The translations under genes were made by a program, and so were the position numbers. The notes under the pieces were generated by a model. It saw nothing but the letters and a program-made list of their open reading frames with translations, did not search any database and had not been told where the DNA came from. From the NCBI GenBank assembly GCA_050299555.1, contig JBNKWA010000016.1:1-64000 (forward strand): a stretch of DNA of 64,000 nt, in the 5' to 3' direction. Of this stretch, positions 35,905-46,638 are shown one piece after another (position 1 is the stretch's first letter; each line of letters begins with the position of its first letter). The DNA is from JBNKWA01 sp050299555. GTDB lineage: Bacteria > Pseudomonadota > Alphaproteobacteria > Rhodobacterales > Rhodobacteraceae.

Positions 35905-36362
35905 GCCGCCACCCGGAAGCGGATGAAGAATTCCTCGAGCTTGGGCAGGCGGAGGACGGGGAGGCCGGTTTCTGCCTCGATCCGCATGGCGGTGGCCTCG
36001 ATCGCCTCGAGCGCCTCGGTCGCCAGCACGAACCACATGTTCAGCCGGTGGTCGCGGGCGTAGTTGTGGGCGACCTCGGGATGCGCGTTGACCTGCCCGG
36101 CGACGGTGTCGAAACGCTCGGACGGCACCGCCATGGCGCAGAGACAGAAGGCGCCACCCATCGCGGCGGCGTCGAAGAACGGGCCGAAGCGCGTGAAGAC
36201 CCGTGCCTCTCTCATTCGGTCCAGGCGCGCAATCAGGGTATCGGGGTCGATGCCGAGGGTCGCGGCAACCGCGTCGAAGGGCTCGGGCACCAGCGGCAAC
36301 CCATCCTGCAGGGCGTTGACGATGCGCCGGTCGAGCGCGTCGAGCTGCGTCCCGGCGCTCAT
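35901..36362 (-). CDS. nirG: NirG, siroheme decarboxylase subunit (Lrp-like)
   Basis: A 153-residue Lrp-like protein of the NirDLGH group. LDALDRRIVNALQDGLPLVP begins the winged-helix domain. The second domain contains EVAHNYARDHRLNMWFVLAT, with the His-Arg region conserved in siroheme decarboxylases. It overlaps nirDL upstream and nirH downstream by 4 nt each (ATGA), so these three are translated as a coupled set. Confidence 0.88.
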   Translation of the reverse strand: MSAGTQLDALDRRIVNALQDGLPLVPEPFDAVAATLGIDPDTLIARLDRMREARVFTRFGPFFDAAAMGGAFCLCAMAVPSERFDTVAGQVNAHPEVAHNYARDHRLNMWFVLATEALEAIEATAMRIEAETGLPVLRLPKLEEFFIRFRVAA

Positions 36363-37348
36363 GCCGCAGCGCCCTTGGACAGTTTCACCAGCGCGCCCTC
36401 CTGGCGGAAGCAGCGGAGGCTGAAAAGGACCTGGCGGCGCAACCCCTCGAGGCCGGCCTCGGCTTCGGCCCGGGCCAAGGTGGCGCGCGCCTCAAGCCGA
36501 CTACGGGCGTGGATCATGCAGTAGAGCGTGTAAGGCCAGGCGGCTCCGGCAGGCCGGCGCTGGTAGCAAAGCGTGATGCCGGGTTGCGCGACGAGGGTAG
36601 CGCCGGCGGCACCGATCAGCGCGTCGGGCACCTCCCAGACCACCATGGCGTTGGCCGACCAGCCGAGCGCGCGATGTCGCACGATGACACCAAGCCGGCC
36701 GATCAGGCTGGCATCCAGCAGTGCGCGGATGCGGCCGAGGATCTCGGCCTCGGTACGGCCCAAGTCCTCGGCAAGCGCCGCGTAAGGTTCTGGCACGAGC
36801 GCCAGCCCCCGCGACAGCGCCTGCAGGATGGCCCGGTCGCCAGGCCTCAGCACATTGGGGTTGGCCGGGCGCTGAGCCGGCGGTGCCGCGACGCGGTCGA
36901 AGCGGAATCCGAGATCGACGTTGAAGGGACGAACCAACGGCAGGTCGAGTACCGGCAGGCCCGTTTCGGCACGGATCGCGGACAGCGACGCGTCGACATG
37001 CGCCCGGTCGGGCCCGGTGGCCACGAACCAGATGTTAAAGGCGTTCTCGCGCAGATATGAGTGATTGATCCCCGGCTGCCGATTGATGATGGCAGCCACA
37101 TCGTCGATGCCGTCCTCGGGCGCTGCGACGGCCGCGAGCGTGCTGGCGCCGGCGACGTTGGGGCGACAGGTGCCGCCGACGCGACTGACCATGCCCAGTT
37201 CCAGCAGCCGGGAGAGCCGGTCGATAACCTCTCCCTCGTCCAGGTGAAGGGCGGAGGCCAGCACGGAGAAGGGCCGCGACACAAGCGGGAAGTCCCGCTG
37301 CCAGCGATCGAGAAGGGCCAGATCCGTAGGGGCGAGCTGCTGCAGCAT
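36359..37348 (-). CDS. nirDL: NirDL, fused siroheme decarboxylase subunits
   Basis: A 329-residue protein with two Lrp-like units in one chain. The first (residues 1-150) contains PGINHSYLRENAFNIWFVAT, and the second (about 170-325) contains QPGITLCYQRRPAGAAWPYT and LYCMIHARSRLEARATL. Paracoccus-type clusters also have nirD and nirL fused. It decarboxylates siroheme together with NirG and NirH. It lies 3 bp after nirF in the operon and overlaps nirG by 4 nt. Confidence 0.9.
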   Translation of the reverse strand: MLQQLAPTDLALLDRWQRDFPLVSRPFSVLASALHLDEGEVIDRLSRLLELGMVSRVGGTCRPNVAGASTLAAVAAPEDGIDDVAAIINRQPGINHSYLRENAFNIWFVATGPDRAHVDASLSAIRAETGLPVLDLPLVRPFNVDLGFRFDRVAAPPAQRPANPNVLRPGDRAILQALSRGLALVPEPYAALAEDLGRTEAEILGRIRALLDASLIGRLGVIVRHRALGWSANAMVVWEVPDALIGAAGATLVAQPGITLCYQRRPAGAAWPYTLYCMIHARSRLEARATLARAEAEAGLEGLRRQVLFSLRCFRQEGALVKLSKGAAA

Positions 37349-37351
37349 GGC

Positions 37352-38509
37352 CTAGAGCCCGGTCCGGTGGGCACGGGCGGTGAAGAAGATCCCGGAAGGG
37401 TTCTCGGCCGGGATCTCGGCCAGCTTCTCGAAGCTGCGGGTGTCGTAGACCTCGACCCTGCCGGCATCGCGCACCGACAGCCAGAGCTCGTGCCCGCGCG
37501 GCGTGAACTCCATATGCAGAACGCCGGGACCCGGTTCCAACTCGTGTACGACCTTGCCGGTCAGGGTGTCGACAATCTGCACATGGGCGTTGTCGGGCGG
37601 GGCGAAATTAACCCAGACCTGGCGCCCGTCGGGGCGGGCGACGGCGAAGACCGGTTGACCGAGGGTTTCGGTGCGACCCACTTCGTCGAAGCTGCGCGCA
37701 TCCACCCAGAGAAGCTCGTGCAGCCCCACCGCCGGCAGCACGAAGCGGTCCCCGGCAAGCGCCCAGCCCTCGAGATGGGGCATCTTGTAGACGGGCAGTG
37801 TCGGATCGTCCTTGGCGTAGCCGGCAAGTATGCGGCGGGGCTTTGGCTGGTCGGTCCATAGGTCTATGGCCGACAAGCCATCCTCGCCGAAGAGCCCGGC
37901 AATGTAGGTGCGGCCGTCGCTGGTGATGAGTGCATCGTACGGATTGGTGCCGATACCAGCGATGCGGGTAACCTGCGGGTCACCACTGCCAGAAAAGTCC
38001 GCGATCCAAGTCTCGCCAGCATCCCAAAGCGAAAACACAAAACGCCGCCCAGGCGCATCAACCAGGCCGATCGTCTTCGAACCGGTGGGGATATCGGCCA
38101 CCGGCTCCAGGGTCTCGGCGTCGAAGACGCGGACGCCGCCAGGTTCATAGTTCGAGACCGCCACCAGCCTGCCGTCGTCGGAGATGGCGCCGCCGATGGA
38201 GTTGCCGGCCTGCATCACGCGGGCGGCAATCGTAGCGGTGGTCAGGTCGACCTTCGTCAGCCCGCCGTCGCGGCCAAAGACATAGGCGAAACGCTCGTCG
38301 GGCGAGAATACGACCGAGGCGTGGGAGAGGTCGCCAAGACCGGTAACGCGGCCGATGGACACGCGTTCGGACTGATCGACGATCAGCACCGCGCCGCTGG
38401 CCCGCTCAACGACCACGCCGAGATCGCCGGTGGCGCGGATGTCGTCGGCGGCTGCAGGCAGGACGATCGCGGCGGCAAGCGCTGCGGCGCCGAGGATCCG
38501 GGCGATCAT
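37352..38509 (-). CDS. nirF: NirF, heme d1 biosynthesis protein
   Basis: A 385-residue beta-propeller like the NirS d1 domain. The N-terminus MIARILGAAALAAAIVLPAA is a signal peptide; the ATG overlaps the nirC stop codon (ATGA), whereas the longer in-frame reading starts inside nirC. Known NirF proteins bind a heme d1 precursor in the periplasm. The PTGSKTIGLVDAPGRRFVFS stretch and the GVLHMEFTPRGHELWLSVRD motif near the C-terminus are shared with NirS and NirN propellers. Confidence 0.9.
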   Translation of the reverse strand: MIARILGAAALAAAIVLPAAADDIRATGDLGVVVERASGAVLIVDQSERVSIGRVTGLGDLSHASVVFSPDERFAYVFGRDGGLTKVDLTTATIAARVMQAGNSIGGAISDDGRLVAVSNYEPGGVRVFDAETLEPVADIPTGSKTIGLVDAPGRRFVFSLWDAGETWIADFSGSGDPQVTRIAGIGTNPYDALITSDGRTYIAGLFGEDGLSAIDLWTDQPKPRRILAGYAKDDPTLPVYKMPHLEGWALAGDRFVLPAVGLHELLWVDARSFDEVGRTETLGQPVFAVARPDGRQVWVNFAPPDNAHVQIVDTLTGKVVHELEPGPGVLHMEFTPRGHELWLSVRDAGRVEVYDTRSFEKLAEIPAENPSGIFFTARAHRTGL

Positions 38510-38832
38510 GGCACAACCTCGTCGAGCAGGTAGAGGGCGATCCAGTCCGCGTCGGATTCGCTGATGAGCGGGCGCCACGGCGGCATCGCCGTGCCCGGGA
38601 CGCCGTCGAGAACGATGGTCGCGATCGTTTCCGGCGCGCGGCCGACCAGCGCGGCGGGGCGGATGTCGGGACCAAGCCCGCCGGCCAGGGTCAGGCCGTG
38701 GCAGGAGCCGCAGTCCTGACGAACCAGGCGCTCGAGCTCGGACGCGCGGCCCGAATCCGCGCCTGAAGCCGCCATGGCGGCCGGCGTCGCGATCACCGTG
38801 GCGACGAGAGTGAGGCTAGGCAAGCAGCGCAT
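38506..38832 (-). CDS. nirC: NirC, small c-type cytochrome
   Basis: A 108-residue periplasmic monoheme cytochrome. A signal peptide (MRCLPSLTLVATVIATPAAM, cut near AAS) is followed by CGSCH (41-45). A candidate Met ligand is in GTAMPPW. NirC can donate electrons to cytochrome cd1 or serve in heme d1 maturation. The ATG lies inside the 3' end of nirE (17-nt overlap), which rules out the longer in-frame reading. Confidence 0.88.
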   Translation of the reverse strand: MRCLPSLTLVATVIATPAAMAASGADSGRASELERLVRQDCGSCHGLTLAGGLGPDIRPAALVGRAPETIATIVLDGVPGTAMPPWRPLISESDADWIALYLLDEVVP

Positions 38833-39610
38833 CGCCCGCCTCCGCCATGGCGATGCCAGACAACCAGTCTGCCGCGACGTCGTCGCGACCAAGGCTCGCC
38901 ACGCGCCCGATGATGAACACCACCGGCGGGCCGAGACCAGCCTCGGACAGGGCTGCGGCCACACTGTCGAGACGGGTCACCAGGCGCCGCTCGCTGGGTG
39001 TTGCGGCAGCCGCCACAGCCAGCACGGGCATATCCCCCGAAAGCCCGTTCGCCATCAGGTGCCTCGAAATCGACGCGATACTGCTGGCCCCCATGTAGAC
39101 AACCAGAGTGGTTTCCGGATCGGCTAATCCGGCCCAGTCGAGATCAAGTTCCGCACCGGCGCGGCAATGTCCGGTGACGAAGCGTAGCCCGGTCACCATG
39201 CCGCGTTGGGTGAGCGGCACACCTGCCGAAGCCGCCGCCGCCTGCGCCGCCGTGATGCCCGGCACGACCTGGACATCGATGCCGGCCGCGCGAAGCGCAA
39301 GCACCTCTTCGCCGCCACGCCCAAAGATAAAGGGATCGCCGCCTTTGAGGCGGACGATCTCCTGCCCTTTGCGGGCAAGGTCGATCAGGATCGCGTTGAT
39401 GCGTTCCTGCGGAACCGGATGGCTGTGCGGCTTCTTGCCAACGTCGATCAGCCGCGCCGTCGGCGGTGCCAGCGCCAGCACTGCGTCGGACACCAGCCGG
39501 TCGTGCACGACGATGGCGGCCCGAGCCAGTGCCCGGACCGCGCGAAGCGTAAGGAGCTCCGGATCGCCGGGGCCGGCGCCGACCAGGAGCACGCGACCCG
39601 GTCTAGTCAT
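38816..39610 (-). CDS. nirE: NirE, uroporphyrinogen-III C-methyltransferase
   Basis: A 264-residue SAM-dependent methyltransferase that makes precorrin-2, the first committed heme d1 precursor. The family motifs LVGAGPGDPELLTLRAVRAL, VRLKGGDPFIFGRGGEE and the segment around VVPGITAAQAAAA are present. Its position right after nirS supports nirE over a cobA or cysG role. It overlaps nirC by 17 nt and starts 28 bp after nirS. Confidence 0.92.
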   Translation of the reverse strand: MTRPGRVLLVGAGPGDPELLTLRAVRALARAAIVVHDRLVSDAVLALAPPTARLIDVGKKPHSHPVPQERINAILIDLARKGQEIVRLKGGDPFIFGRGGEEVLALRAAGIDVQVVPGITAAQAAAASAGVPLTQRGMVTGLRFVTGHCRAGAELDLDWAGLADPETTLVVYMGASSIASISRHLMANGLSGDMPVLAVAAAATPSERRLVTRLDSVAAALSEAGLGPPVVFIIGRVASLGRDDVAADWLSGIAMAEAGDALLA

Positions 39611-39638
39611 GCGGAACCTCCCCCCGGAACCCTCCCAG

Positions 39639-41429
<1,791 letters not shown>

Positions 41430-41455
41430 CTAGGCCATGCGGCGACAGCACCTGC

Positions 41456-41472
41456 CTTGACTTTCGTTAAGG
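41456..41472. promoter_or_regulatory. Nnr/Dnr-type (FNR-like) box between nirS and nirI
   Basis: CTTGACTTTCGTTAAGG, an imperfect palindrome with half sites TTGAC and GTTAA separated by TTTC. The centre is 73 bp from the nirS ATG and 61 bp from the nirI ATG, so one site could serve both divergent operons. A TAGATC lies at about the -10 position toward nirS. The same 17 bp occur upstream of norC. Confidence 0.82.
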
Positions 41473-41523
41473 AGGTGCTGAGGTGCCGCAGCCAAGCTCG
41501 GCGGGACGCAATCGGAACGGATC

Positions 41524-43569
41524 ATGCGACCATTCGCGGCCCTGCTGCTTCTCTGCTGTGCCGGCTCCGCTGCGGTCGCGGCCGGGCCGCCGTTACCCGT
41601 CGACATGGCGCCGGCAGAGCCCACCCCGCAGATCGCGGCGAGAATGTTCGGCGTCGCGGAGCCTAGCCTGGAAAGAATCGAGACGGTGCCGCCTGGCTGG
41701 CGCATCACCGGGCCGGACGGGCTGGTCGGCTATATCGCCTCGACCTGGGAGTCAGCCGAGTCCGTGGGTTATTCAGGCCGCCCCATCGACATCTTGGTGG
41801 GCATTACGCCCGATGCCCACATCGCCGGCGCCGAGTTGATGCGCCACGAGGAACCGGTGCTGACGTTGGGCATCTCGACCCAAGATATCGAAGCCTACGT
41901 GGACGGCTTTGCCGGGCTGGATCTGACCCAGGAGCGGGTCGTGGCCTTCGAAGCCCGCTCGGACCTGCCGGATGTCATCGCCCACGCCACGGTCTCGACT
42001 GGCGTCATCCGCGACGGCATCCTGCGCACCGCCCGAACGGTTGCCCTGGGCCGCGGGCTGATTCCTGGAGCAAGCGGCGGCATCGATCGTTTCAGCTTTG
42101 CGGCGCGGGACTGGGAGGACCTGGCGAAAGACGGTGCCTTGACCCACACGATTGTCGAGATGGACCAGGCCAAGGAAGCGCTGGCGGCTGCAACCGTCCC
42201 GCTGCCCGACGACGGCACGTTCTACGAGATGTGGGCGGCGCTGCTGGACCCGCCGACGATCGGCCGCAACCTTCTCGGCCAACAGGCCTATACCCGCGTT
42301 ACAGGCAAACTGAATCCGGAGGATTCGGCGCTGCTGGTCGCATCGCGCGGCCTGCATTCCCACCGCGGCGTCGACTGGCGGCGTACGGGGGTCTTCGACC
42401 GGATCGAGGTCATCCAGGGCAGCGAAACGCTGGCACTGACCGAAGATGACTTCCTGCGCATCGATCACCTCGCCATCGAGGCTGCGCCCGAGTTGAAGGA
42501 AATCAGCGTCTTCCGCCTGCACGGCCAGAGGTTCGACCCGACGGAACCGTTCCGGATCGAGGTAACGGCGAGCCGGCCGACCGACACGGGCGAGATTTCG
42601 ATGACCATCCCGCTCGACTATCGGCTGCCGGGTGAGTTCCTCTTGCCGGCGGACCTGCCCGAGCCCGAGCCCTTGTGGGTAGCGGCCTGGGAGGCCAAGC
42701 GAGGCTCGGCCATCGGCGTCGCGCTGATGCTGACAGCACTGTCCGGCATCCTGTTCTTCCAGGAAGCCTTCGTGCGCCGGCCGAAGCTTTGGCTTTGGGG
42801 GCGGTATGCGTTCCTGTCGGTAACGCTGGTCTGGCTCGGCTGGATCGCCGGTGGCCAACTGTCGGTGGTGCAGGTGGTGGCGTTTCTGCAGTCGCTGCTG
42901 AGCGGCTTCCGCTGGGAGACGTTCCTGATCGAGCCGGTGATCTTCATGCTATGGAGCTTCGTCGCGCTGGGGCTGCTGTTCTGGGGTCGCGGGGTCTTTT
43001 GCGGCTGGCTGTGCCCGTTTGGCGCCCTGCAGGAACTGACCAATGCCGTCGCGCAGCGCCTTGGCGTGCCGCAGGTGCCGGTGCCCTTCATCGTCCAGGA
43101 ACGGCTTTGGGTGATCAAGTACGTGCTGTTTATGGGGATCCTGGCTCTGTCCTTCTATTCCATGCGCGAGGCGCTTGTGCTGGCTGAGGTCGAGCCGTTC
43201 AAGACGGCGATCTCGCTACGGTTCCTGCGCGCCTGGCCCTTCGTCCTTTTCGCTCTCGCGGTTCTTGCGGCGGGTCTCTTCATCGAGCGGTTCTACTGTC
43301 GGTATCTCTGCCCGCTGGGCGCTGCGCTGGCAATTCCGGCCAAGGTGAAGCTGTTCGACTGGCTGCAGCGGCGGCCACAATGCGGGCGCGAATGCCGTCT
43401 GTGCGAGGTCAAGTGCACGGTCGGCGCCATAGACCCGATTGGACGCATCAACCCCAACGAATGCGTGCTGTGCCTGCGCTGCCAGTCGATCTATCACGAT
43501 CCGGCCACCTGCACGATCCTGAAGGCCCGGGCCAACCGCGCTGCCCGCGCACCGGGGGGCTCCACATGA
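41524..43569 (+). CDS. nirI: NirI, NosR-family membrane flavoprotein/iron-sulfur protein
   Basis: A 681-residue inner-membrane protein. A signal peptide (residues 1-19) leads to a periplasmic FMN-binding domain (about residues 60-200), followed by membrane helices beginning near residue 395. The cytoplasmic side has CxxxCP motifs (CGWLCPFGAL and CRYLCPLGAA) and a ferredoxin-like region, CGRECRLCEVKC, then CVLCLRCQSIYHDPATC. NirI is needed for nirS expression or activity in Paracoccus, as NosR is for nitrous oxide reductase. It is divergent from nirS and shares the box between them. Its TGA overlaps the nirX ATG. Confidence 0.92.
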   Translation: MRPFAALLLLCCAGSAAVAAGPPLPVDMAPAEPTPQIAARMFGVAEPSLERIETVPPGWRITGPDGLVGYIASTWESAESVGYSGRPIDILVGITPDAHIAGAELMRHEEPVLTLGISTQDIEAYVDGFAGLDLTQERVVAFEARSDLPDVIAHATVSTGVIRDGILRTARTVALGRGLIPGASGGIDRFSFAARDWEDLAKDGALTHTIVEMDQAKEALAAATVPLPDDGTFYEMWAALLDPPTIGRNLLGQQAYTRVTGKLNPEDSALLVASRGLHSHRGVDWRRTGVFDRIEVIQGSETLALTEDDFLRIDHLAIEAAPELKEISVFRLHGQRFDPTEPFRIEVTASRPTDTGEISMTIPLDYRLPGEFLLPADLPEPEPLWVAAWEAKRGSAIGVALMLTALSGILFFQEAFVRRPKLWLWGRYAFLSVTLVWLGWIAGGQLSVVQVVAFLQSLLSGFRWETFLIEPVIFMLWSFVALGLLFWGRGVFCGWLCPFGALQELTNAVAQRLGVPQVPVPFIVQERLWVIKYVLFMGILALSFYSMREALVLAEVEPFKTAISLRFLRAWPFVLFALAVLAAGLFIERFYCRYLCPLGAALAIPAKVKLFDWLQRRPQCGRECRLCEVKCTVGAIDPIGRINPNECVLCLRCQSIYHDPATCTILKARANRAARAPGGST

Positions 43570-44462
43570 AGCTGACGCGCCGCAGGTTCCTGCTGATTTC
43601 GGCCGCCGCGGCAGCACCGAGTGCAGCGCAGGGCGAGCGGCGCTGGGAATGGCGTGGCGACGCCCTGGGCGCCGAAGCGCGGATCGTCTTGCGGGGCGAA
43701 CGTGACCGGGCCGAGGCGGCGCTGAGCGAGGTCGCGGCCGAGATCGAGCGGCTGGAAGCAATCTTCAGCCTGCACCGGTCCGGATCGCAATTGGCGCGGC
43801 TGAACCGGGATGGCGCGCTTTCCTTGCCGGCCCGTGATCTTGCTGCCGCGCTTGAACGCGCCGGGCACTGGCACACCCGGACCGAAGGCGCGTTCGATCC
43901 GGCAGTGCAGCCGCTGTGGGATTTCCTGCTCGGTGATCCGCTGCCTCTGGAGCGGGTCCGGGGAGCGCGGCTGGAGATCCGGCCAGGCCGGATCGCCCTG
44001 TCGCCTGGAACGGCCCTGACACTAAACGGCATCGCGCAGGGGCTGATCGCGGACCGCGTGGCGGAGCTGCTTCTGCGCCGGGGCTACGCCGATGCCACCG
44101 TCGACACCGGCGAGATGCGCCTGGTCGGCCCGGCCTGGCGGCGCCTCGCGCTGCCGGCTGCGAATCGCACCGTGGAACTCGCCGACTGCGCCGCCGCGAC
44201 CAGCGAGCCCGATGCAGTGCCGCTGCCTGGGAATCGCCATCACTTGTTCGACCCGCGCACTGGCGCCTCGCCGCGTCACTGGCGTTCAGTTACGGTCATC
44301 ACCGACAACGCAACGGATGCGGACGCACTGTCCACGGCCTTTGCAGTCAGCTCGCGCGAGAGGATAGGGGACCTGGTGCCGGACGGCATGCTGGTGCTGG
44401 CAACCGCGGCTGACGGAAGCTGCGAGCGATTCGGGCGTGCGGGCACAGGCGTGCGGGCATGA
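43566..44462 (+). CDS. nirX: NirX, ApbE-family FAD:protein FMN transferase
   Basis: A 298-residue protein with a twin-arginine type N-terminus (KLTRRRFLLISAAAAAPSAA). The ApbE core includes FDPAVQPLWDF, ALTLNGIAQGLIADRV and NATDADALSTAFAV. The family covalently attaches FMN to Thr of membrane flavoproteins, so the FMN domain of NirI is the likely target. A longer reading starting inside nirI is rejected since the ATG overlaps the nirI stop (ATGA). It ends overlapping nnrS by 4 nt. Confidence 0.9.
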   Translation: MKLTRRRFLLISAAAAAPSAAQGERRWEWRGDALGAEARIVLRGERDRAEAALSEVAAEIERLEAIFSLHRSGSQLARLNRDGALSLPARDLAAALERAGHWHTRTEGAFDPAVQPLWDFLLGDPLPLERVRGARLEIRPGRIALSPGTALTLNGIAQGLIADRVAELLLRRGYADATVDTGEMRLVGPAWRRLALPAANRTVELADCAAATSEPDAVPLPGNRHHLFDPRTGASPRHWRSVTVITDNATDADALSTAFAVSSRERIGDLVPDGMLVLATAADGSCERFGRAGTGVRA

Positions 44463-45631
44463 AGCCGGTTCCGGCCATCTTCTCGGCTGGATTTCGGGTC
44501 TTCTTCTTGGCCGCCGGCGTCTACGCGGTGGCCGCCATGCTGGTGTGGCTGCTGTGGTTGGCAGGGGTGGACCATCTGCCAATGGCGTCGGCGCCGCATC
44601 TGTGGCATGCGCACGAGATGATCTGGGGTTATGCCGGGGCTGTCATTGCCGGTTTCTTCCTGACCGCGGTGCCGAACTGGACCGGCGTACCGCCTGCGGG
44701 GGCGCGTTTCGTCGCGCTTGCGGCAGCGCTGTGGCTTGCCGGTCGGGGGGCGATGTGGTTCTCGGGCTCATTGCCGGCGTTGGCTGTGGCGGTCGTGGAT
44801 CTGGCCTTCCTTCCGATCATTGCCATTCAGGTGCTGGGCCAGCTTCGGAGCAAGCCAAAACCCCAGAACCTGATGATGGTGGCGCTGCTGGCCTTGCTCT
44901 GGATCGGGGATCTGCTGCTGCAGGTCGAGTGGATGGGACTCGGCGCGGCGGGAGAGACCGGCATCAGGGCCGGCCTCCTGACACTCGCCGCCATGATCTG
45001 CGTGATCGGCGGTCGCGTAACCCCAGCATTCACTCGCAATGCCATGGCAGCCGCAGGTGCCAAGAGCGCAGAGCCAACAAGCCATAGACCACTCGAGATC
45101 ACTACCGTGGTCGCTGCCATGGCCCTGCCGCTGCTGCTTCTGTTTGGAGCGCCCGCGGCCTTGTCAGGCGCGGCGGCGCTGCTTGCCGGAACCGGCCAGG
45201 CCCTGAGGCTGGCCGGCTGGCGCGGCAGCTGGACGCTGGGCAAGCCTATTCTTTGGAGTCTGCATCTGGCCGGAATAATGCTCGCGGTGGGTTACATCGC
45301 ACTGGGCCTGGCCGAGTTCGGCATAATGGGCGAACTTGTGGCGCTGCATCTGATCGGCATTGGCGCTGTCGGCGGCATGACTCTCGCAGTGATGAGCCGC
45401 GCTGTCCTGGGGCATACTGGCCGACCGCTGATTGCGCCGCAGCCAATCGCAATCGCCTACTGCCTCGTGGCCAGCGCAGCCATCCTGCGCGCTGTCGGCA
45501 CCGGGCTGGAAGCATCCGCCTATCTCGGCATGGTGATTGCTTCGGGCTTGCTCTGGTCGCTGGCTTTTGCCCTTTTCGTCATATCTATCTGGCATCCGGT
45601 GACCGAGCCGGCCCCAGGTCACGTTCGGTAA
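44459..45631 (+). CDS. nnrS: NnrS family heme-copper membrane protein
   Basis: A 390-residue membrane protein with about 12 helices. Conserved His-containing segments HLWHAHEMIWGYAGAVIAGF and the later GGMTLAVMSRAVLGHTGRPL are NnrS signatures. NnrS protects against nitrosative stress and is found in denitrification clusters; it binds heme and copper, but its enzymatic activity is unclear. It overlaps nirX by 4 nt and is followed 26 bp later by a cytochrome c gene. Confidence 0.92.
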   Translation: MKPVPAIFSAGFRVFFLAAGVYAVAAMLVWLLWLAGVDHLPMASAPHLWHAHEMIWGYAGAVIAGFFLTAVPNWTGVPPAGARFVALAAALWLAGRGAMWFSGSLPALAVAVVDLAFLPIIAIQVLGQLRSKPKPQNLMMVALLALLWIGDLLLQVEWMGLGAAGETGIRAGLLTLAAMICVIGGRVTPAFTRNAMAAAGAKSAEPTSHRPLEITTVVAAMALPLLLLFGAPAALSGAAALLAGTGQALRLAGWRGSWTLGKPILWSLHLAGIMLAVGYIALGLAEFGIMGELVALHLIGIGAVGGMTLAVMSRAVLGHTGRPLIAPQPIAIAYCLVASAAILRAVGTGLEASAYLGMVIASGLLWSLAFALFVISIWHPVTEPAPGHVR

Positions 45632-45657
45632 TGAAAGGCAACCAAGGGAGACTATCC

Positions 45658-46041
45658 ATGCAGATGCGTATCAAAGCGGCCATTGTTCTGGCGGCCCTGT
45701 CCGCCATGGCGGCACCGGCACTGGCCGAAGGCGATGCCGCGGCGGGCGAGAAGGTGTTCAACAAGTGCAAGGCCTGCCATCAGGTCGGACCGGATGCCGC
45801 CAACCGCGTCGGGCCGAGGCTTACCGGTATCGTCGGCCGTCCGACTGCTTCGATCGAAGATTTCAAATATTCCGATGCGATGCTGGCCAAGAAGGACGAG
45901 GGGATGGTCTGGGACGAAGAAGCCCTGGAGGCCTATCTGGCCGATCCCAAGGGCTTCATCCCAGGCAACAAGATGAGCTTCTCCGGCCTTCGCAAGGAAG
46001 AGGAAATCGAGAACATCATCGCCTTCCTCGCCACCCAGTAG
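45658..46041 (+). CDS. Class I cytochrome c (c550/c2 type)
   Basis: A 127-residue periplasmic monoheme cytochrome. A signal peptide (MQMRIKAAIVLAALSAMAAP, cut near ALA-EG) is followed by CKACH (37-41), the GPRLTGIVGRP stretch and Met106 in GNKMSFSG as distal ligand. This class carries electrons from the bc1 complex to nitrite and nitric oxide reductases, so it is a plausible donor for NirS and NorCB encoded on either side. A strong hairpin follows it, so it probably ends the nirI-nirX-nnrS transcript. Confidence 0.9.
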   Translation: MQMRIKAAIVLAALSAMAAPALAEGDAAAGEKVFNKCKACHQVGPDAANRVGPRLTGIVGRPTASIEDFKYSDAMLAKKDEGMVWDEEALEAYLADPKGFIPGNKMSFSGLRKEEEIENIIAFLATQ

Positions 46042-46055
46042 GCTCCAAGATGCGG

Positions 46056-46081
46056 ACCGGGTCGGCTCAAGCCGGCCCGGT
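46056..46081 (+). terminator. Strong GC-rich hairpin after the cytochrome c gene
   Basis: An 11-bp stem (ACCGGGTCGGC with GCCGGCCCGGT, one G-U pair) closes a TCAA tetraloop. It lies 14 nt after the stop codon. No long T-run follows, but the location between the cytochrome gene and the norC promoter suits a terminator. Confidence 0.6.
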
Positions 46082-46100
46082 GACGCTCTAACGTCGCAAT

Positions 46101-46117
46101 CTTGACTTTCGTTAAGG
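46101..46117 (+). promoter_or_regulatory. Nnr/Dnr-type (FNR-like) box upstream of norC
   Basis: CTTGACTTTCGTTAAGG, identical over 17 bp to the box between nirS and nirI. The centre is 66 bp before the norC ATG. The Crp/Fnr regulator encoded after norF is the expected binding protein. Confidence 0.82.
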
Positions 46118-46174
46118 TCGCGGCGGCGACGACAGCGCAAGGTCCCGACGAGAAAACGTCAACCGGGGGACGCC

Positions 46175-46627
46175 ATGCGCGAAGTCCTGACGAAATCACA
46201 GGCCCGCAACATCTTTTTCGGCGGATCGCTGTTCTTCGTCGTCATCTTCCTTGGCCTGTCGCTGCACAGCCACAGCTACATCGTCAACACCTCGACGGAC
46301 AAAGAGGGCCTGACCGAAGCGGTGGCCAACGGCAAGCATGTCTGGGAACGGCACGCCTGCATCAATTGCCACACCATCTTGGGCGAAGGCGCCTATTTCG
46401 CGCCCGAGCTCGGAAACGTCATGACCCGCTGGGGCGTCGCCGACGACCCGGAGGCGGCATTCGAGGTGACCAAGGCCTGGATGGAAGCCCAGCCCAGCGG
46501 CATCGAGGGCCGGCGCCAGATGCCGCAGTTCAACCTGTCCGACGAGGACATCCGCAACCTTACGGAGTTCCTGCTCTGGACCAACCGCATCAAAACCCAG
46601 GGCTGGCCGCCGAACGAAGCAGGCTGA
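46175..46627 (+). CDS. norC: NorC, nitric oxide reductase cytochrome c subunit
   Basis: A 150-residue membrane-anchored cytochrome. The single N-terminal helix (about residues 13-30, IFFGGSLFFVVIFLGLSL) leads to a periplasmic heme domain with CINCH (62-66) and GAYFAPELGNV. The distal Met is probably in RRQMPQF. It passes electrons to NorB. It begins the nor operon, 58 bp after an Nnr-type box, and norB follows 11 bp after its stop. Confidence 0.94.
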   Translation: MREVLTKSQARNIFFGGSLFFVVIFLGLSLHSHSYIVNTSTDKEGLTEAVANGKHVWERHACINCHTILGEGAYFAPELGNVMTRWGVADDPEAAFEVTKAWMEAQPSGIEGRRQMPQFNLSDEDIRNLTEFLLWTNRIKTQGWPPNEAG

Positions 46628-46638
46628 GGAGCACGCCG

